This document shows, in pieces, positions 34,033 through 43,242 of a stretch of DNA of 64,000 bases. Each line of letters starts with the position of its first letter. Position 1 is the stretch's first letter. The translations under genes were made by a program, and so were the position numbers. This stretch comes from CAVUCH01 sp963739995 (GTDB lineage Bacteria > Acidobacteriota > Vicinamibacteria > Vicinamibacterales > JAENWD01). The notes under the pieces were generated by a model. It had not been told where the DNA came from. It was given only the letters and a program-made list of their open reading frames with translations, and made no database searches. The stretch covers positions 124,001-188,000 of the forward strand of contig CAVUCH010000017.1 in the NCBI GenBank assembly GCA_963739995.1, in the 5' to 3' direction.

Positions 34033-35989
34033 TCAGGGCGTGGGCGTTTGCTGCTCGCACGGCGCCGGCACCGGCCGCAGCACGACAGCGGCATGGCCCG
34101 GCAGATGCCATCCGCGTGTCTCGTCTTCGACGGGCGGCGTACCAGGTACCGTCGTAGTCGCGTGCTTCGCTGGACCACTCCAACGTCCAGTGGCATCCGC
34201 CGGGTGGCGCCAGCAGCGGTTCGGGCGCGGCATCCAGATCGAGATCGCATCCGAGGTTCACGAGCACCAGGCGGTCCCCGCTTCGTGGGTCCGCCGGGTC
34301 ATGCGGCGTGCCTGGTGAACCGTCGAAGTACCGGAGCGCGAAGACCTCGGGCCCCAGCACCGCGCCATCGACGCCGCGAACCGCCTGTGCGCGGAACGCA
34401 AGTGTCTCGCGGCGAAGGCGCAGCAGGTCGCGGTGGAGCGCCACGACGGGCGCGTGCGTCTCGCGCTCGCGCAGATCGAGCACCGAGCGCCGGAACGTGT
34501 CGTCAGCCGCGGGGTCGCGCAGCGCGCTTGTGACTTTGGGGTCGGCGACGCTCGCGAACTGCGCGAGGAACTCGGCGCGTCCTGTGGCGACCATCTCGGC
34601 GAGCGCAGGCTCGTGGTCGGCGAAGTACAGGAAGGGTCGTGATGATGCGAACTCTTGCCCCTGGAACAGCATGGGTGTGCCGGGCCACAACAGGATGAGC
34701 GTGGTGAGCGCGCGATACCGGCCGGGGGTTGTGAGCTGGTGCAGCCGGCGCCCGTACGCAGAGTTCGCAACCTGGTCGTGGTTCTCGAGAAACGCGATGA
34801 ACCGTGCGGGCTCGACGTCGAGGGACGGCGTTCCACGGCGCTTGTTCTGCCAGCGGTAGCGTTGGCCCTGGAGCAGATAGCCCCACTTCGCCGCCGAGAT
34901 GAACTCTTGTGGCGCGCCGGCGTGATCCGAGTAGTAGGCCTCGCTGCGCCCCGTTGCCGCGACCACGGCCGTGTGGTGCAGGTCGTCGTTCCAGAGCGCG
35001 TCCAGGCCAAAGCCGCCCTGGTCGCGCGGGCGAACGAGCCGTACGTGCTGCGGTTCGTTCTCGGCCACCAGGATCACCTCCCGGGGTGCGGCCTCCTGCC
35101 GCACGCGCGCGGCCAATTCCGCGATCACGTGCACGTCGGACGCGTCGAACACGCACTGCGTGGCGTCCAGCCGCAGGCCGTCGAAGTGGAACTCGCGAAT
35201 CCAGTACGCCGCGTTCTCGATCACGAACTCGCGCACGGGACCGGCATCCGGTCCATCGAAGTTGATGGCGTCACCCCATTCGTTGACGTACCGATGGGTG
35301 AAGTACGCCGGCGAGAACGCCGTCAGGTAATTGCCGTCCGGACCGAGGTGGTTGTAAACCGCATCGAGAATCACACCGAGCCCGACCTCGTGGGCGCGGT
35401 CGACGAAGCGCCGGAGATCGTCCGGCCGCCCGTAGGCACGGGTAGGCGCAAAGAGATCGACGCCGTCATAGCCCCATCCAAAGCGGCCGGCGAACTCGGC
35501 AACTGGCATCATCTCGATGCAGGTGACCCCCAGCGCCTTCAGCCACGGCAGCTCGCGTGCTGCCGCAGCCCAGGTGCCTTCCGCCGTGAACGTACCCACG
35601 TGCAGCTCGTACAGCACTTGTCCGCGCAGGGAGATCCCTGGCCAGTCGGCGTCCGACCAGGCGAACGTTGACGGATCGATCACTTCAGAGGGCCCGTGCG
35701 GCCCCTCCGGCTGGTGGCGGGAGGCCGGGTCCGGGTAGTCGCGATCATCGGCGTCGAGCCGGAACCAGTAGCGGGTGCCGGGCCCCGCGCCCGCACACGT
35801 CCCGGTGTAGTACTCGCCGTCGCGCGCGAGCGGCAGCGGCGGGTGACCGTCGCGGATCACCTGTACGCGCGAACGGTGAGGCGCCCACACGCGGAAACGC
35901 ACACCCTCGGGGACCACTTCGGCGCCCACTGGCATCCCTTGCACTTTCGAGCTCAGCGTCGGCGTGGTCATCAGCGAACGGCTGTGCAT
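34033..35989 (-). CDS. treZ: Malto-oligosyltrehalose trehalohydrolase (one frameshift)
   Basis: A GH13 enzyme of about 651 residues releasing trehalose from malto-oligosyltrehalose. The N-terminal domain (GVRFRVWAPHRSRVQVI) is followed by YELHVGTFTAEGTW, the barrel with DAVYNHLGPDGNY, nucleophile Asp in FDGLRLDAT, acid Glu in ILVAENEP and the third carboxylate in LENHDQVAN. The last 40 residues are shifted: near 34145-34155 one extra base moves the frame away from TPPVEDETRGWHLPGHAAVVLRP, which ends at 34033 and is the proper C-terminus (1957 - 1 bp is divisible by three). Start at ATG 35989 or ATG 35971. TreY is not in the window. Divergent from the eRF1-like gene. Confidence 0.88.
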
Positions 35990-36217
35990 GTTCGGTACCC
36001 ATGGAGCGCTCACCCGGTGCGCGTCGCGGCGGATGGACGCTCTGCCCGATCGACGTCGCACTCGGCACGGGCGGAATGCCACCCTGGAAGCGAGTACGCC
36101 TCGGCGTACACCCCGCCGGAGCTCGTGTATTGGTTCGGGCCAGGATCGCAATCACGCGCGGAACGAAGGTTGCAGCCGAGCGAGGTGCGGCAACGCCGCC
36201 GCAAGAGGCCATCGCCC

Positions 36218-37405
36218 ATGCTGCTGACTGAAGATATCGATCGACTCGCCGCGTTCGAGCCCGTCCCGTTTCCGGTCCTGAGCCTGTATCTGAATGCCCG
36301 CGCCGACGGTACGGGCCGCGATAACTTCGACCAGTTCCTTCGGAAGGCCTTTCGGCAGCGCCTGCGCACCTATCGGCCGCACTCGCCCGAACACGCCAGC
36401 TTCAGCGCCGACGTCGAGCGGATCAAGCGCTACCTTGCCAACGAGCTGCAGCCGTCGTCCAACGGTGTGGCCATCTTCGCCTGCGCCGGTGCCGACGGCT
36501 TCTTCGAGGCGTATCAACTGGACGCAGCCATCGAGGACCACCGCCTGTATGTCGACGACCAGCCGCACCTGTACCCGCTCGCCCGCCTGCACGACCAGTA
36601 TCCCCGCTATGCAGCCGTCGTAGCCGACACGAACTTCGCCCGCATCCTCGTCTACAGCACCGGCCAGGTGGTGCGACAGGATGAGATCCAGGGCGTCAAG
36701 ACGAAGCACACGAAGGTGGGCGGCTGGTCGCAGGCCCGCTACCAGCGCCACGTCGGCGAGTACCACCAGCAGCACGTCAAGGAGATTGCGGATGTGCTCG
36801 ATCGCGTCGTGCGCGCCGAAGGCATCGACCAGATCATCATCGGCGGCGACGATGTGTTCGTGTCGCTGGTGCGGAGCGAATTCCCGCAACACCTGATGGA
36901 GAAGGTGCTCGATGTCATCCCTCTCGCCATCGGCACACCCGAGCGGAGCGTGCTGGCGGCAACGTTCGACGCGCTGCGCCAGAAGGACGCCGAAACGGAT
37001 GCGCAGGTGGTGGATCGCCTCTTCGAGGCCGTCCGCGGCAGCGATCTGGGCGTGCTCGGTGCCGAAGACACGCTCGCGGCCCTGCAACTCGGACAGGTAG
37101 ACGAGCTCGTCATCACCGCGAGGCCTGACATCCTCACCAACGTCGACCATCTCGCCACGACGACGCCCGCTGCGGCACCGACGCCGACCGGCAATGTTGC
37201 CGACGGCCTTGCGGCCGTGGAAGCCGCGGCGGCCGTGGCCGAAGAAGCCGCCCCGCCGGCCGAGCCGGTGCCTGCGCCCGAAAAGGTCGCCGACCAGCTG
37301 GTCACCCTCGCCCGCCAGACTTCCGCACACGTCCGCTTCATCGAGGAGCCGGCGCTGCTCGCCGAAGTCGGAGGCGTGGGAGCATTTCTCCGCTTCAGGA
37401 TCTAA
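36218..37405 (+). CDS. Bacterial eRF1-like protein (baeRF/Vms1-type)
   Basis: A 395-residue protein resembling the bacterial-archaeal eRF1 families. The N-terminal part (PFPVLSLYLNARADGTG, VERIKRYLANELQPSSNGVAIFACAG) leads to an eRF1 domain-2-like segment (YAAVVADTNFARILVYSTG) with KVGGWSQARYQRH, where GGWSQ stands where class I release factors carry GGQ and Vms1 its catalytic Gln loop. A domain-3-like part follows (GIDQIIIGGDDVFVSLV, QVVDRLFEAV, GLGAEDTLAALQLGQVDELVI) with an Ala/Pro-rich insertion. Roles in ribosome rescue or tRNA hydrolysis are proposed for such proteins but are untested here. ATG 36218 has AAGAGG upstream. The small hydrophilic gene follows by 25 bp. Confidence 0.78.
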   Translation: MLLTEDIDRLAAFEPVPFPVLSLYLNARADGTGRDNFDQFLRKAFRQRLRTYRPHSPEHASFSADVERIKRYLANELQPSSNGVAIFACAGADGFFEAYQLDAAIEDHRLYVDDQPHLYPLARLHDQYPRYAAVVADTNFARILVYSTGQVVRQDEIQGVKTKHTKVGGWSQARYQRHVGEYHQQHVKEIADVLDRVVRAEGIDQIIIGGDDVFVSLVRSEFPQHLMEKVLDVIPLAIGTPERSVLAATFDALRQKDAETDAQVVDRLFEAVRGSDLGVLGAEDTLAALQLGQVDELVITARPDILTNVDHLATTTPAAAPTPTGNVADGLAAVEAAAAVAEEAAPPAEPVPAPEKVADQLVTLARQTSAHVRFIEEPALLAEVGGVGAFLRFRI

Positions 37406-37430
37406 CCCATCGTTCACCCGCAGGAGCGAC

Positions 37431-37733
37431 ATGTCGAAGCACAACAACGCCAACTGGGATCACTACAAGGTCGCCGGCCGCGAGCACGCAGGGGATGATG
37501 TGGACCACGAGGAGGAGCGGCAGCAGTTCTCGGGGGCGAAGGCTCACGCGGAGCGGACTGGCGCCGCGGGCCCGCACATTCCGAACCAGGAGCGCGCCTC
37601 GAAGCCCCAGGCCGACCAGGTGGACGAGAACGCGTCGGAGGCGGGTCGCCTCGGATCCGCCGACCCGCAGAACATCAGCGGGACTGAAGAGGTCGAGCCC
37701 ACGCTGAGCGATGACGAGGGGCACACGGGCTGA
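37431..37733 (+). CDS. Small hydrophilic, probably disordered protein
   Basis: A 100-residue protein with a good ribosome-binding site (CAGGAG, 5 bp before ATG 37431). It has almost no hydrophobic residues and is rich in Asn, His, Asp, Glu, Ala and Gly (NNANWDHYKVAGREHAGDD, QQFSGAKAHAERTGAAGPH). I recognise no family. The composition resembles hydrophilins and other stress-protective proteins. It lies 25 bp after the eRF1-like gene and before a strong hairpin, so the two genes are likely one transcript. Confidence 0.7.
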   Translation: MSKHNNANWDHYKVAGREHAGDDVDHEEERQQFSGAKAHAERTGAAGPHIPNQERASKPQADQVDENASEAGRLGSADPQNISGTEEVEPTLSDDEGHTG

Positions 37734-37745
37734 GCACGTTCGGCC

Positions 37746-37776
37746 GGCCTGCCGGGAACGTTATTCCCAGCGGGCC
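37746..37776 (+). terminator. 13-bp hairpin after the small hydrophilic gene
   Basis: GGCCTGCCGGGAA (37746-37758) pairs with TTCCCAGCGGGCC (37764-37776) around CGTTA, with two mismatches or wobble pairs. It starts 12 bp after the stop codon. No T-tract follows. Confidence 0.6.
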
Positions 37777-37897
37777 GGGTCCTGCTTACGTGTTACAGCG
37801 GCCAGGGCCGAAAAAACGTACCCTGCACCTCGGCGGCTTCGCGTTAGAGTGAGGTCCGTGCGCGCCACCCCGGCGCGCTTCCCATGAGGTGCCCTCC

Positions 37898-40684
37898 GTG
37901 CCGCGGATCGCTCGATACGTCGTGTTCGCCCTGGCAGCCCTGCTCCTCTTCGGTCTGCCCTCCGCCCTCACGTTCTACACCGATTGGCTATGGTTCGGCG
38001 AGACGGGCTACCGTCAGATATTCGCCACGTCATTCGGCACGCGCCTGCTGCTCGGCGCGGTGACGTTCCTGGTGACGTTCGGCTGGCTGCTGCTGAACCT
38101 GCGGCTCGCGCTCTCCTCGCTGCGGTTCGCCGGGCCGATCGTGTGGACGGGGCAGCAGGGGGTGCAGATCGAGCTGCCCAGCAAACGACAGCTCGGGCGG
38201 CTCGCGATTGGCGCCGCTGCCATCGTGGCCCTGCCCGCCGCCCTGTACGGCGCAAGCGGCTGGCTCACGTTCCTCAGCTGGCGTAACGCGCTCCCCTTCG
38301 GGTCCGCCGATCCGGTGCTCGGCTACGACGTGTCGTTCTACGTCTTCACGCTGCCGTTCATCGAGTTCGTGCGAGGCGCATTGACGGTACTCGTGGTGCT
38401 GGCGGCGCTCGGCGCGGGGGCCGTGTATGCCGTTTCCGGTGGGCTCGGCCTGTCTCCGACGGGAGGCGTGCTGCTCACGCGCGCAGCGCAGCGTCACCTC
38501 GCGCTGCTGGTCGCTGCGTTCCTGGTGCTGCTCGCGGCAGGCGCGTGGCTCGACATCCCGCGCTCCCTCACGACGCCTGCCGGAATCGTCCACGGTGCGT
38601 CGTACACGGACGTGGCGGCCCGCTTCCCCGTGGCACGGGTGCTCGCCGGGGTTTCGCTCCTGGGTGCCGTGCTGGCCGTCGTCGCGGCTTACGGCCGGAT
38701 GACGCCGCTGTTCATCGCGATCGGCTTGTACCTGCTGGTCTCACTCGGCGGAGCGGGGTATGCGGCGGCCATCCAGCGCTTCCTGGTGGCGCCCAATGAG
38801 CTGGACCGTGAGACGCCGTTCATCCGCCACAACGTCGCGGCCACGAGACGAGCGTTCGGGCTCGAGAACGTCGAAGAGCGGGAACTGACGGGCGACGCGG
38901 TGCTGACGCGGGCCGACATCCAACGGAACGCCGCCACGCTGCGGAACGTGCGGCTCTGGGACCACCGCCCGCTGCTCGACACCTTCGGACAATTGCAGGA
39001 AATCCGGCCGTACTACGACTTCGTCTCGGTTGACAACGATCGCTACACCATCAACGGCGAGTACCGGCAGATCATGTTGTCGGCCCGGGAATTGAACTCG
39101 ACGGCGCTGCCGAACCGCAACTGGATCAACGAGCGGCTCGCGTTCACACACGGCTATGGCCTGACGCTCGGGCCCGTGAACCAGGTTACGCAGGAAGGGC
39201 TGCCGGTGCTCTATGTCGGGGACCTGCCGCTCGTGTCCACGGTCGATCTGGAGGTGAAGGAGCCGAGCCTCTACTACGGGGAGTTGTCGAACGACTACGT
39301 CTTCGTGCGCACGGGCGCACGGGAGTTCCACTATCCGCGTGGCGAGGACAACGTGACGACCACGTACACCGGCCGCGGCGGCGTGCCGGTGAACTCGCTC
39401 TTGCGGAAGGCCGCGCTCGCCATGCGGTTCCGGGCGCAGCAGATTTTCTTCAGCAACGACATCACCAACGAGAGCCGCGTCATGTTCCATCGGCGGATCA
39501 ACGAGCGCGTACGGATGATCGCGCCGTTCCTGTCGTATGACCCGGACCCGTATCTCGTGCTCACGGGCGGGCGGCTGGTGTGGCTCCAGGACGCCTACAC
39601 CCACACGGACCAGTATCCCTACTCGACGCCCGCCGCGAACGACGTGACCTACATCCGGAACTCCGTGAAGATCGCGATAGATGCGTACGACGGGACCACG
39701 ACGTTCTACCTGGCCGATCCGAAGGACCCGATTGCCGCCACCTACGGGCGCATCTTCCCGGCGCTGTTCCGGCCCATGAGCGACATGCCGGAGGACCTTC
39801 GCCGCCACGTGCGCTACCCCGAGGCGTTGTTCTCGATTCAGACGGGGATGTACACGACGTATCACATGACCAACCCGGCGGTGTTCTACAACAAGGAAGA
39901 CCAGTGGGACGTGCCGGCGATCGAGGGCAGCGAGGCGCAGCCGGAGCGCATGGAGCCCTACTACACGATCATGAAGCTGCCGGGCGAGGACAAGGCCGAG
40001 TTCATCCAGATGGTGCCGCTCACGCCTCGGCGCAAGGACAACCTCGCCGCGTGGATGGTGGCGCGCAGCGACGGGGAGCACTACGGGCGGCTCTTCGTCT
40101 ACCGCTTTCCGAAGCAGAAGGTCGTGTTCGGCCCCCGGCAGGTCGTGGCGCGCATCAATCAGGACCAGGTGATCTCGCCGCAGATCACGCTGTGGAACCA
40201 GCAGGGCTCTCAGGTCATCCAGGGGACGCTCCTCGTCATCCCGGTGGAGGAGTCGCTGATCTACATTCGCCCGCTGTACCTCAGGAGCGCCGGGGGACGC
40301 ATTCCCGAACTGAAGCGGGTCATCGTCGCCTACCAGAACCAGATTGTGATGGACACCACGCTCGAGGCCGCGCTGGATCGCCTGTTCGGTCCGGGAGCGG
40401 CGGCGGGCCTGCGGCTACCGACTGATGTGCCCGAACCGGGGCAGGGAGGTGTGGCGCTCGCCGCGCCAGCACCAGGGGCGGCGGCTGCGCCGGCAGACGG
40501 TACACCAGCGCCGCCGGCGGCTTCAGCAGCGGCCGCCGAGGAGATTCGGACGCTCACCCGCGAGGCTCGCGACCACTACCAGCGGGCGCTCGACGCCCAG
40601 CGCCAGGGCAACTGGGCACTCTATGGCGAGGAGATCAAGCGCCTCGGGGATGTGCTGCAGCGGATGGAGGGGGCCCGGCGATGA
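37898..40684 (+). CDS. UPF0182 family membrane protein
   Basis: A 928-residue protein of the UPF0182/COG1615 family, of unknown function. About seven transmembrane helices occupy residues 1-300 (VVFALAALLLFGLPSALTF, LLLGAVTFLVTFGWLLL, LTVLVVLAALGAGAVYAV, LALLVAAFLVLLAAGAWL, VLAGVSLLGAVLAVVAAYG). The TDWLWFGETGYRQIF near the N-terminus is typical. A large extracytoplasmic domain follows (NAATLRNVRLWDHRPLLDTF, YYTIMKLPGEDKAEFIQMVPLTP, ARINQDQVISPQITLWNQQGS). The C-terminal 80 residues are Ala/Pro-rich then helical. I prefer GTG 37898, with GAGG 8 bp upstream, to GTG 37889. It is intact over 2.8 kb, in contrast to nearby indel-bearing genes. Confidence 0.93.
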   Translation: MPRIARYVVFALAALLLFGLPSALTFYTDWLWFGETGYRQIFATSFGTRLLLGAVTFLVTFGWLLLNLRLALSSLRFAGPIVWTGQQGVQIELPSKRQLGRLAIGAAAIVALPAALYGASGWLTFLSWRNALPFGSADPVLGYDVSFYVFTLPFIEFVRGALTVLVVLAALGAGAVYAVSGGLGLSPTGGVLLTRAAQRHLALLVAAFLVLLAAGAWLDIPRSLTTPAGIVHGASYTDVAARFPVARVLAGVSLLGAVLAVVAAYGRMTPLFIAIGLYLLVSLGGAGYAAAIQRFLVAPNELDRETPFIRHNVAATRRAFGLENVEERELTGDAVLTRADIQRNAATLRNVRLWDHRPLLDTFGQLQEIRPYYDFVSVDNDRYTINGEYRQIMLSARELNSTALPNRNWINERLAFTHGYGLTLGPVNQVTQEGLPVLYVGDLPLVSTVDLEVKEPSLYYGELSNDYVFVRTGAREFHYPRGEDNVTTTYTGRGGVPVNSLLRKAALAMRFRAQQIFFSNDITNESRVMFHRRINERVRMIAPFLSYDPDPYLVLTGGRLVWLQDAYTHTDQYPYSTPAANDVTYIRNSVKIAIDAYDGTTTFYLADPKDPIAATYGRIFPALFRPMSDMPEDLRRHVRYPEALFSIQTGMYTTYHMTNPAVFYNKEDQWDVPAIEGSEAQPERMEPYYTIMKLPGEDKAEFIQMVPLTPRRKDNLAAWMVARSDGEHYGRLFVYRFPKQKVVFGPRQVVARINQDQVISPQITLWNQQGSQVIQGTLLVIPVEESLIYIRPLYLRSAGGRIPELKRVIVAYQNQIVMDTTLEAALDRLFGPGAAAGLRLPTDVPEPGQGGVALAAPAPGAAAAPADGTPAPPAASAAAAEEIRTLTREARDHYQRALDAQRQGNWALYGEEIKRLGDVLQRMEGARR

Positions 40685-40712
40685 GGCCCCGCACCACGGT
40701 ATAAAATCAGCT

Positions 40713-41789
40713 ATGCCTGTCGCCGACCGCACCCTGGCTGCTGCTGCCGACGCGCTCGACCGTTCGACCCGCGACGTAATCGCCTGGCACTTCGACCCGG
40801 AGACGGGCTGCCCGTTCTGGCTCGATTACGCGAAGCGTCTCGGCTGGGACCCCCGCACGTCCGTTCACACCTACGCCGACCTGGCGCAATTCGAGCCGTT
40901 CCAGGACGAGTGGCTGCGGGGCGGACCCGTACGACGGTGGGTGCCGAAGGGCTTCGCGAACCGGCCGGTCTCCGTATTCGAGACCGGCGGCAGCACCGGC
41001 GTCCCCAAGTCACGGATCAACATCGACGACTTCCGCATCGACTACGAGATGTTCAGCGACACGCTGCCCGACGCGGCGTTTCCCAAGGGCAGCGACTGGC
41101 TTTCGGTGGGCCCCACCGGCCCCCGCCGGCTGCGCCTCGCCGTGGAGCATCTCGCGCAGCACCGTGGCGGCATCTGTTTCCTGGTCGATCTCGATCCACG
41201 ATGGGTGATCAAGCTGATCAAACGCCGGCAGATCGACGAGGCCGAGCGGTACAAGCAGCACGTGGTGGATCAGGCACTCACGATCCTGCGTGCGCACGAG
41301 AACATCCGGTGCATCTTCACGACGCCCAAGCTGCTCGAGGCGCTCTGCGAGAAGGTGTCGCTGGGCAAGCTCGGGATTACCGGCGTCTTCTGCGGGGGCA
41401 CGGAGATGACACCGCAGTTCTACCGGTTCGCGGTCGAGGAACTGCTCGACGGCGCGTACTTCGCCCCCACCTACGGCAACACGTTGATGGGCCTCGCGGT
41501 CCACAAGCCGCTCGCACTCGCAGACGACTACGCCGTCATCTACTACCCGCCGTCGCCGCGGGCCATGATCGAGGTGGTGGAGCCGGACAATCCGGACCGG
41601 GTCGTCGGCTACGGTGAAACGGGACGCGTGCGCCTGACGACGCTCACGCGGGAGTTCTTCATGCCGCGCTTCCTCGAACGGGACGAGGCAGAACGTGAGC
41701 CGCCCTGCGACCCGTACCCCTGGGACGGCGTCCGCAACGTCCGACCTTTTTCCCGCCTGAACGCCTCGGTGGTCGAGGGCGTCTACTGA
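40713..41789 (+). CDS. LuxE/PaaK-like acyl-protein synthetase
   Basis: A 358-residue adenylate-forming enzyme resembling LuxE (acyl-protein synthetase) and, more distantly, phenylacetate-CoA ligases. The nucleotide loop is VFETGGSTGVPKS, followed by AVEHLAQHRGGICFLVDLD, a GVFCGGTEMTPQFYRF segment, FAPTYGNTLMG, and MIEVVEPDNPDRVVGYGETGRVRLTTLT. The length is close to LuxE rather than the longer PaaK. In LuxE the fatty acid is adenylated, moved to a C-terminal Cys and passed to LuxC; a Cys in EPPCDPYPWD near residue 332 is a candidate. The LuxC-like gene follows by 7 bp. No luciferase genes are present. TATAAA lies 7 bp before the ATG and no Shine-Dalgarno is visible. Confidence 0.75.
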   Translation: MPVADRTLAAAADALDRSTRDVIAWHFDPETGCPFWLDYAKRLGWDPRTSVHTYADLAQFEPFQDEWLRGGPVRRWVPKGFANRPVSVFETGGSTGVPKSRINIDDFRIDYEMFSDTLPDAAFPKGSDWLSVGPTGPRRLRLAVEHLAQHRGGICFLVDLDPRWVIKLIKRRQIDEAERYKQHVVDQALTILRAHENIRCIFTTPKLLEALCEKVSLGKLGITGVFCGGTEMTPQFYRFAVEELLDGAYFAPTYGNTLMGLAVHKPLALADDYAVIYYPPSPRAMIEVVEPDNPDRVVGYGETGRVRLTTLTREFFMPRFLERDEAEREPPCDPYPWDGVRNVRPFSRLNASVVEGVY

Positions 41790-41796
41790 GCCAGCC

Positions 41797-43239
41797 GTGA
41801 TCCACATCCCTATCCTTCGCCGCGGTGTTCCATACACCAGCCTGGACGTCGCAACCGCCGTACACCACCGCACGCGGAAGCCCTTCGTGACGGTGAGCCA
41901 GGCGAACTCGGGTCTGATCAGGCGCGATCTCCTGCCCGACCAGCAGGCGGCTGCACGGAGCGCGCTGGGCGCGCTCCCCGTCGTGCGATTGCTGGATATC
42001 TCGCGCGAAGCCGCCGCTCAGTTCCTCAGCGGCACGCTGTCGATCGGGACGGATCGACAGTCACCGCAGGATTACATCGAGCAGGTCTCCGCCACGACGG
42101 GCATGCCGTTCGCGCTCGTGCGCCGCAACATGGACAGGATTGCCGCGGCGCTCGAGGAGATGCCGCGCGTGCTCGCCGGCCTCACGCGTGGACTGGACCA
42201 CACGGTGCTCGACGCGGGCGCGATGAGCGGCCGCTCCGGGCTCAGCTTCTATCCCCGCGCGCAGGCCCTGGGCGTCGTTCTCCCCAACAACTCGCCCGGG
42301 GTGCACGCGCTGTGGACTCCCGCCATCGCGCTGAAGATGCCGCTCGTCTTGAGGCCCGGCAGCGCCGAACCCTGGACTCCCTTCCGCATCGCGCAGGCGT
42401 TCATGGCCGCGGGGTGCCCGCCGGAGGCCTTCACGTACTACCCCAGCGACCACGCGGGGGCAGGGGAAATCGTCCGGCGCTGCGGACGCAGCATGTTCTT
42501 CGGCGACGTGTCGGCTGTCGGGGCGTTCGCGGGCGACCCGCGCATCGAGCTGCACGGACCCGGCTACAGCAAGGTGCTGCTCGGGCCGGACCGCGTCGAG
42601 TCGTGGCGCGAGCACATCGACCTGATGGTGCGCTCAATCGCCGACAACGGCGGGCGCTCCTGCGTGAACGCATCCGGCGTGTGGGTGCCATCTCGCGGGC
42701 GCGAAATCGCCGAGGCGCTTGCAGAACGAGTGGTCACGATCCAGCCGCTTCCCGCCGATCACCCCGACGCGCTGCTTGCTCCGTTTCTGGACCACCGCGT
42801 CGCGGAATGGATCAACGAGCAGATCGAGACAGGACTCCGCGAGCCCGGCGCCATCGACGTCACGGCCGCAAGGCGGCAGTCTCCCCGGCTCGTCGACTAC
42901 GACGGGTGCCCGTATCTGCTGCCTACGGTCGTCTATTGCGACAGCCCCACGCACCCCCTCGCGAACCGCGAGTTCCTGTTCCCATTCGCCGCCGTCGTGG
43001 AGCTCGATGGCGCCAACATGTCGCGAGTGCCGGAGCCGCTAGGGCCGACGCTGGCGTTGTCGGCGCTGACGCGCGATCCGCGGCTGGTGGATGCCCTCCT
43101 TCAGTCTCCGCTCGTCGAGCGGCTGAATCTGGGCCCGATCCCGACGAACCAGATCGCCTGGGATCAGCCGCACGAAGGCAATCTGTTCGACTTGTTGTAC
43201 GCCCGCCGCTCGTTCCAGTCGTCTGCGCTGAGCGCCTGA
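41797..43239 (+). CDS. LuxC-like acyl-CoA / fatty acyl reductase
   Basis: A 480-residue aldehyde-dehydrogenase-fold reductase of the LuxC family, reducing an activated fatty acyl group to aldehyde with NADPH. Visible are the N-terminal TRKPFVTVSQANSGLIRRD, the cofactor-side VLPNNSPGVHALWTPAIALKMPLVLRPGSAEPWTP, and the catalytic Cys in NGGRSCVNASGVWVP. The C-terminus has VERLNLGPIPTNQIAWDQPHEGN. Length equals that of LuxC. With the LuxE-like partner it forms a putative fatty-acid reductase without LuxD or luciferase, so the aldehyde presumably feeds lipid or other biosynthesis. GTG start; the glycosyltransferase gene begins 3 bp after its stop. Confidence 0.85.
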   Translation: MIHIPILRRGVPYTSLDVATAVHHRTRKPFVTVSQANSGLIRRDLLPDQQAAARSALGALPVVRLLDISREAAAQFLSGTLSIGTDRQSPQDYIEQVSATTGMPFALVRRNMDRIAAALEEMPRVLAGLTRGLDHTVLDAGAMSGRSGLSFYPRAQALGVVLPNNSPGVHALWTPAIALKMPLVLRPGSAEPWTPFRIAQAFMAAGCPPEAFTYYPSDHAGAGEIVRRCGRSMFFGDVSAVGAFAGDPRIELHGPGYSKVLLGPDRVESWREHIDLMVRSIADNGGRSCVNASGVWVPSRGREIAEALAERVVTIQPLPADHPDALLAPFLDHRVAEWINEQIETGLREPGAIDVTAARRQSPRLVDYDGCPYLLPTVVYCDSPTHPLANREFLFPFAAVVELDGANMSRVPEPLGPTLALSALTRDPRLVDALLQSPLVERLNLGPIPTNQIAWDQPHEGNLFDLLYARRSFQSSALSA

Positions 43240-43242
43240 GGC

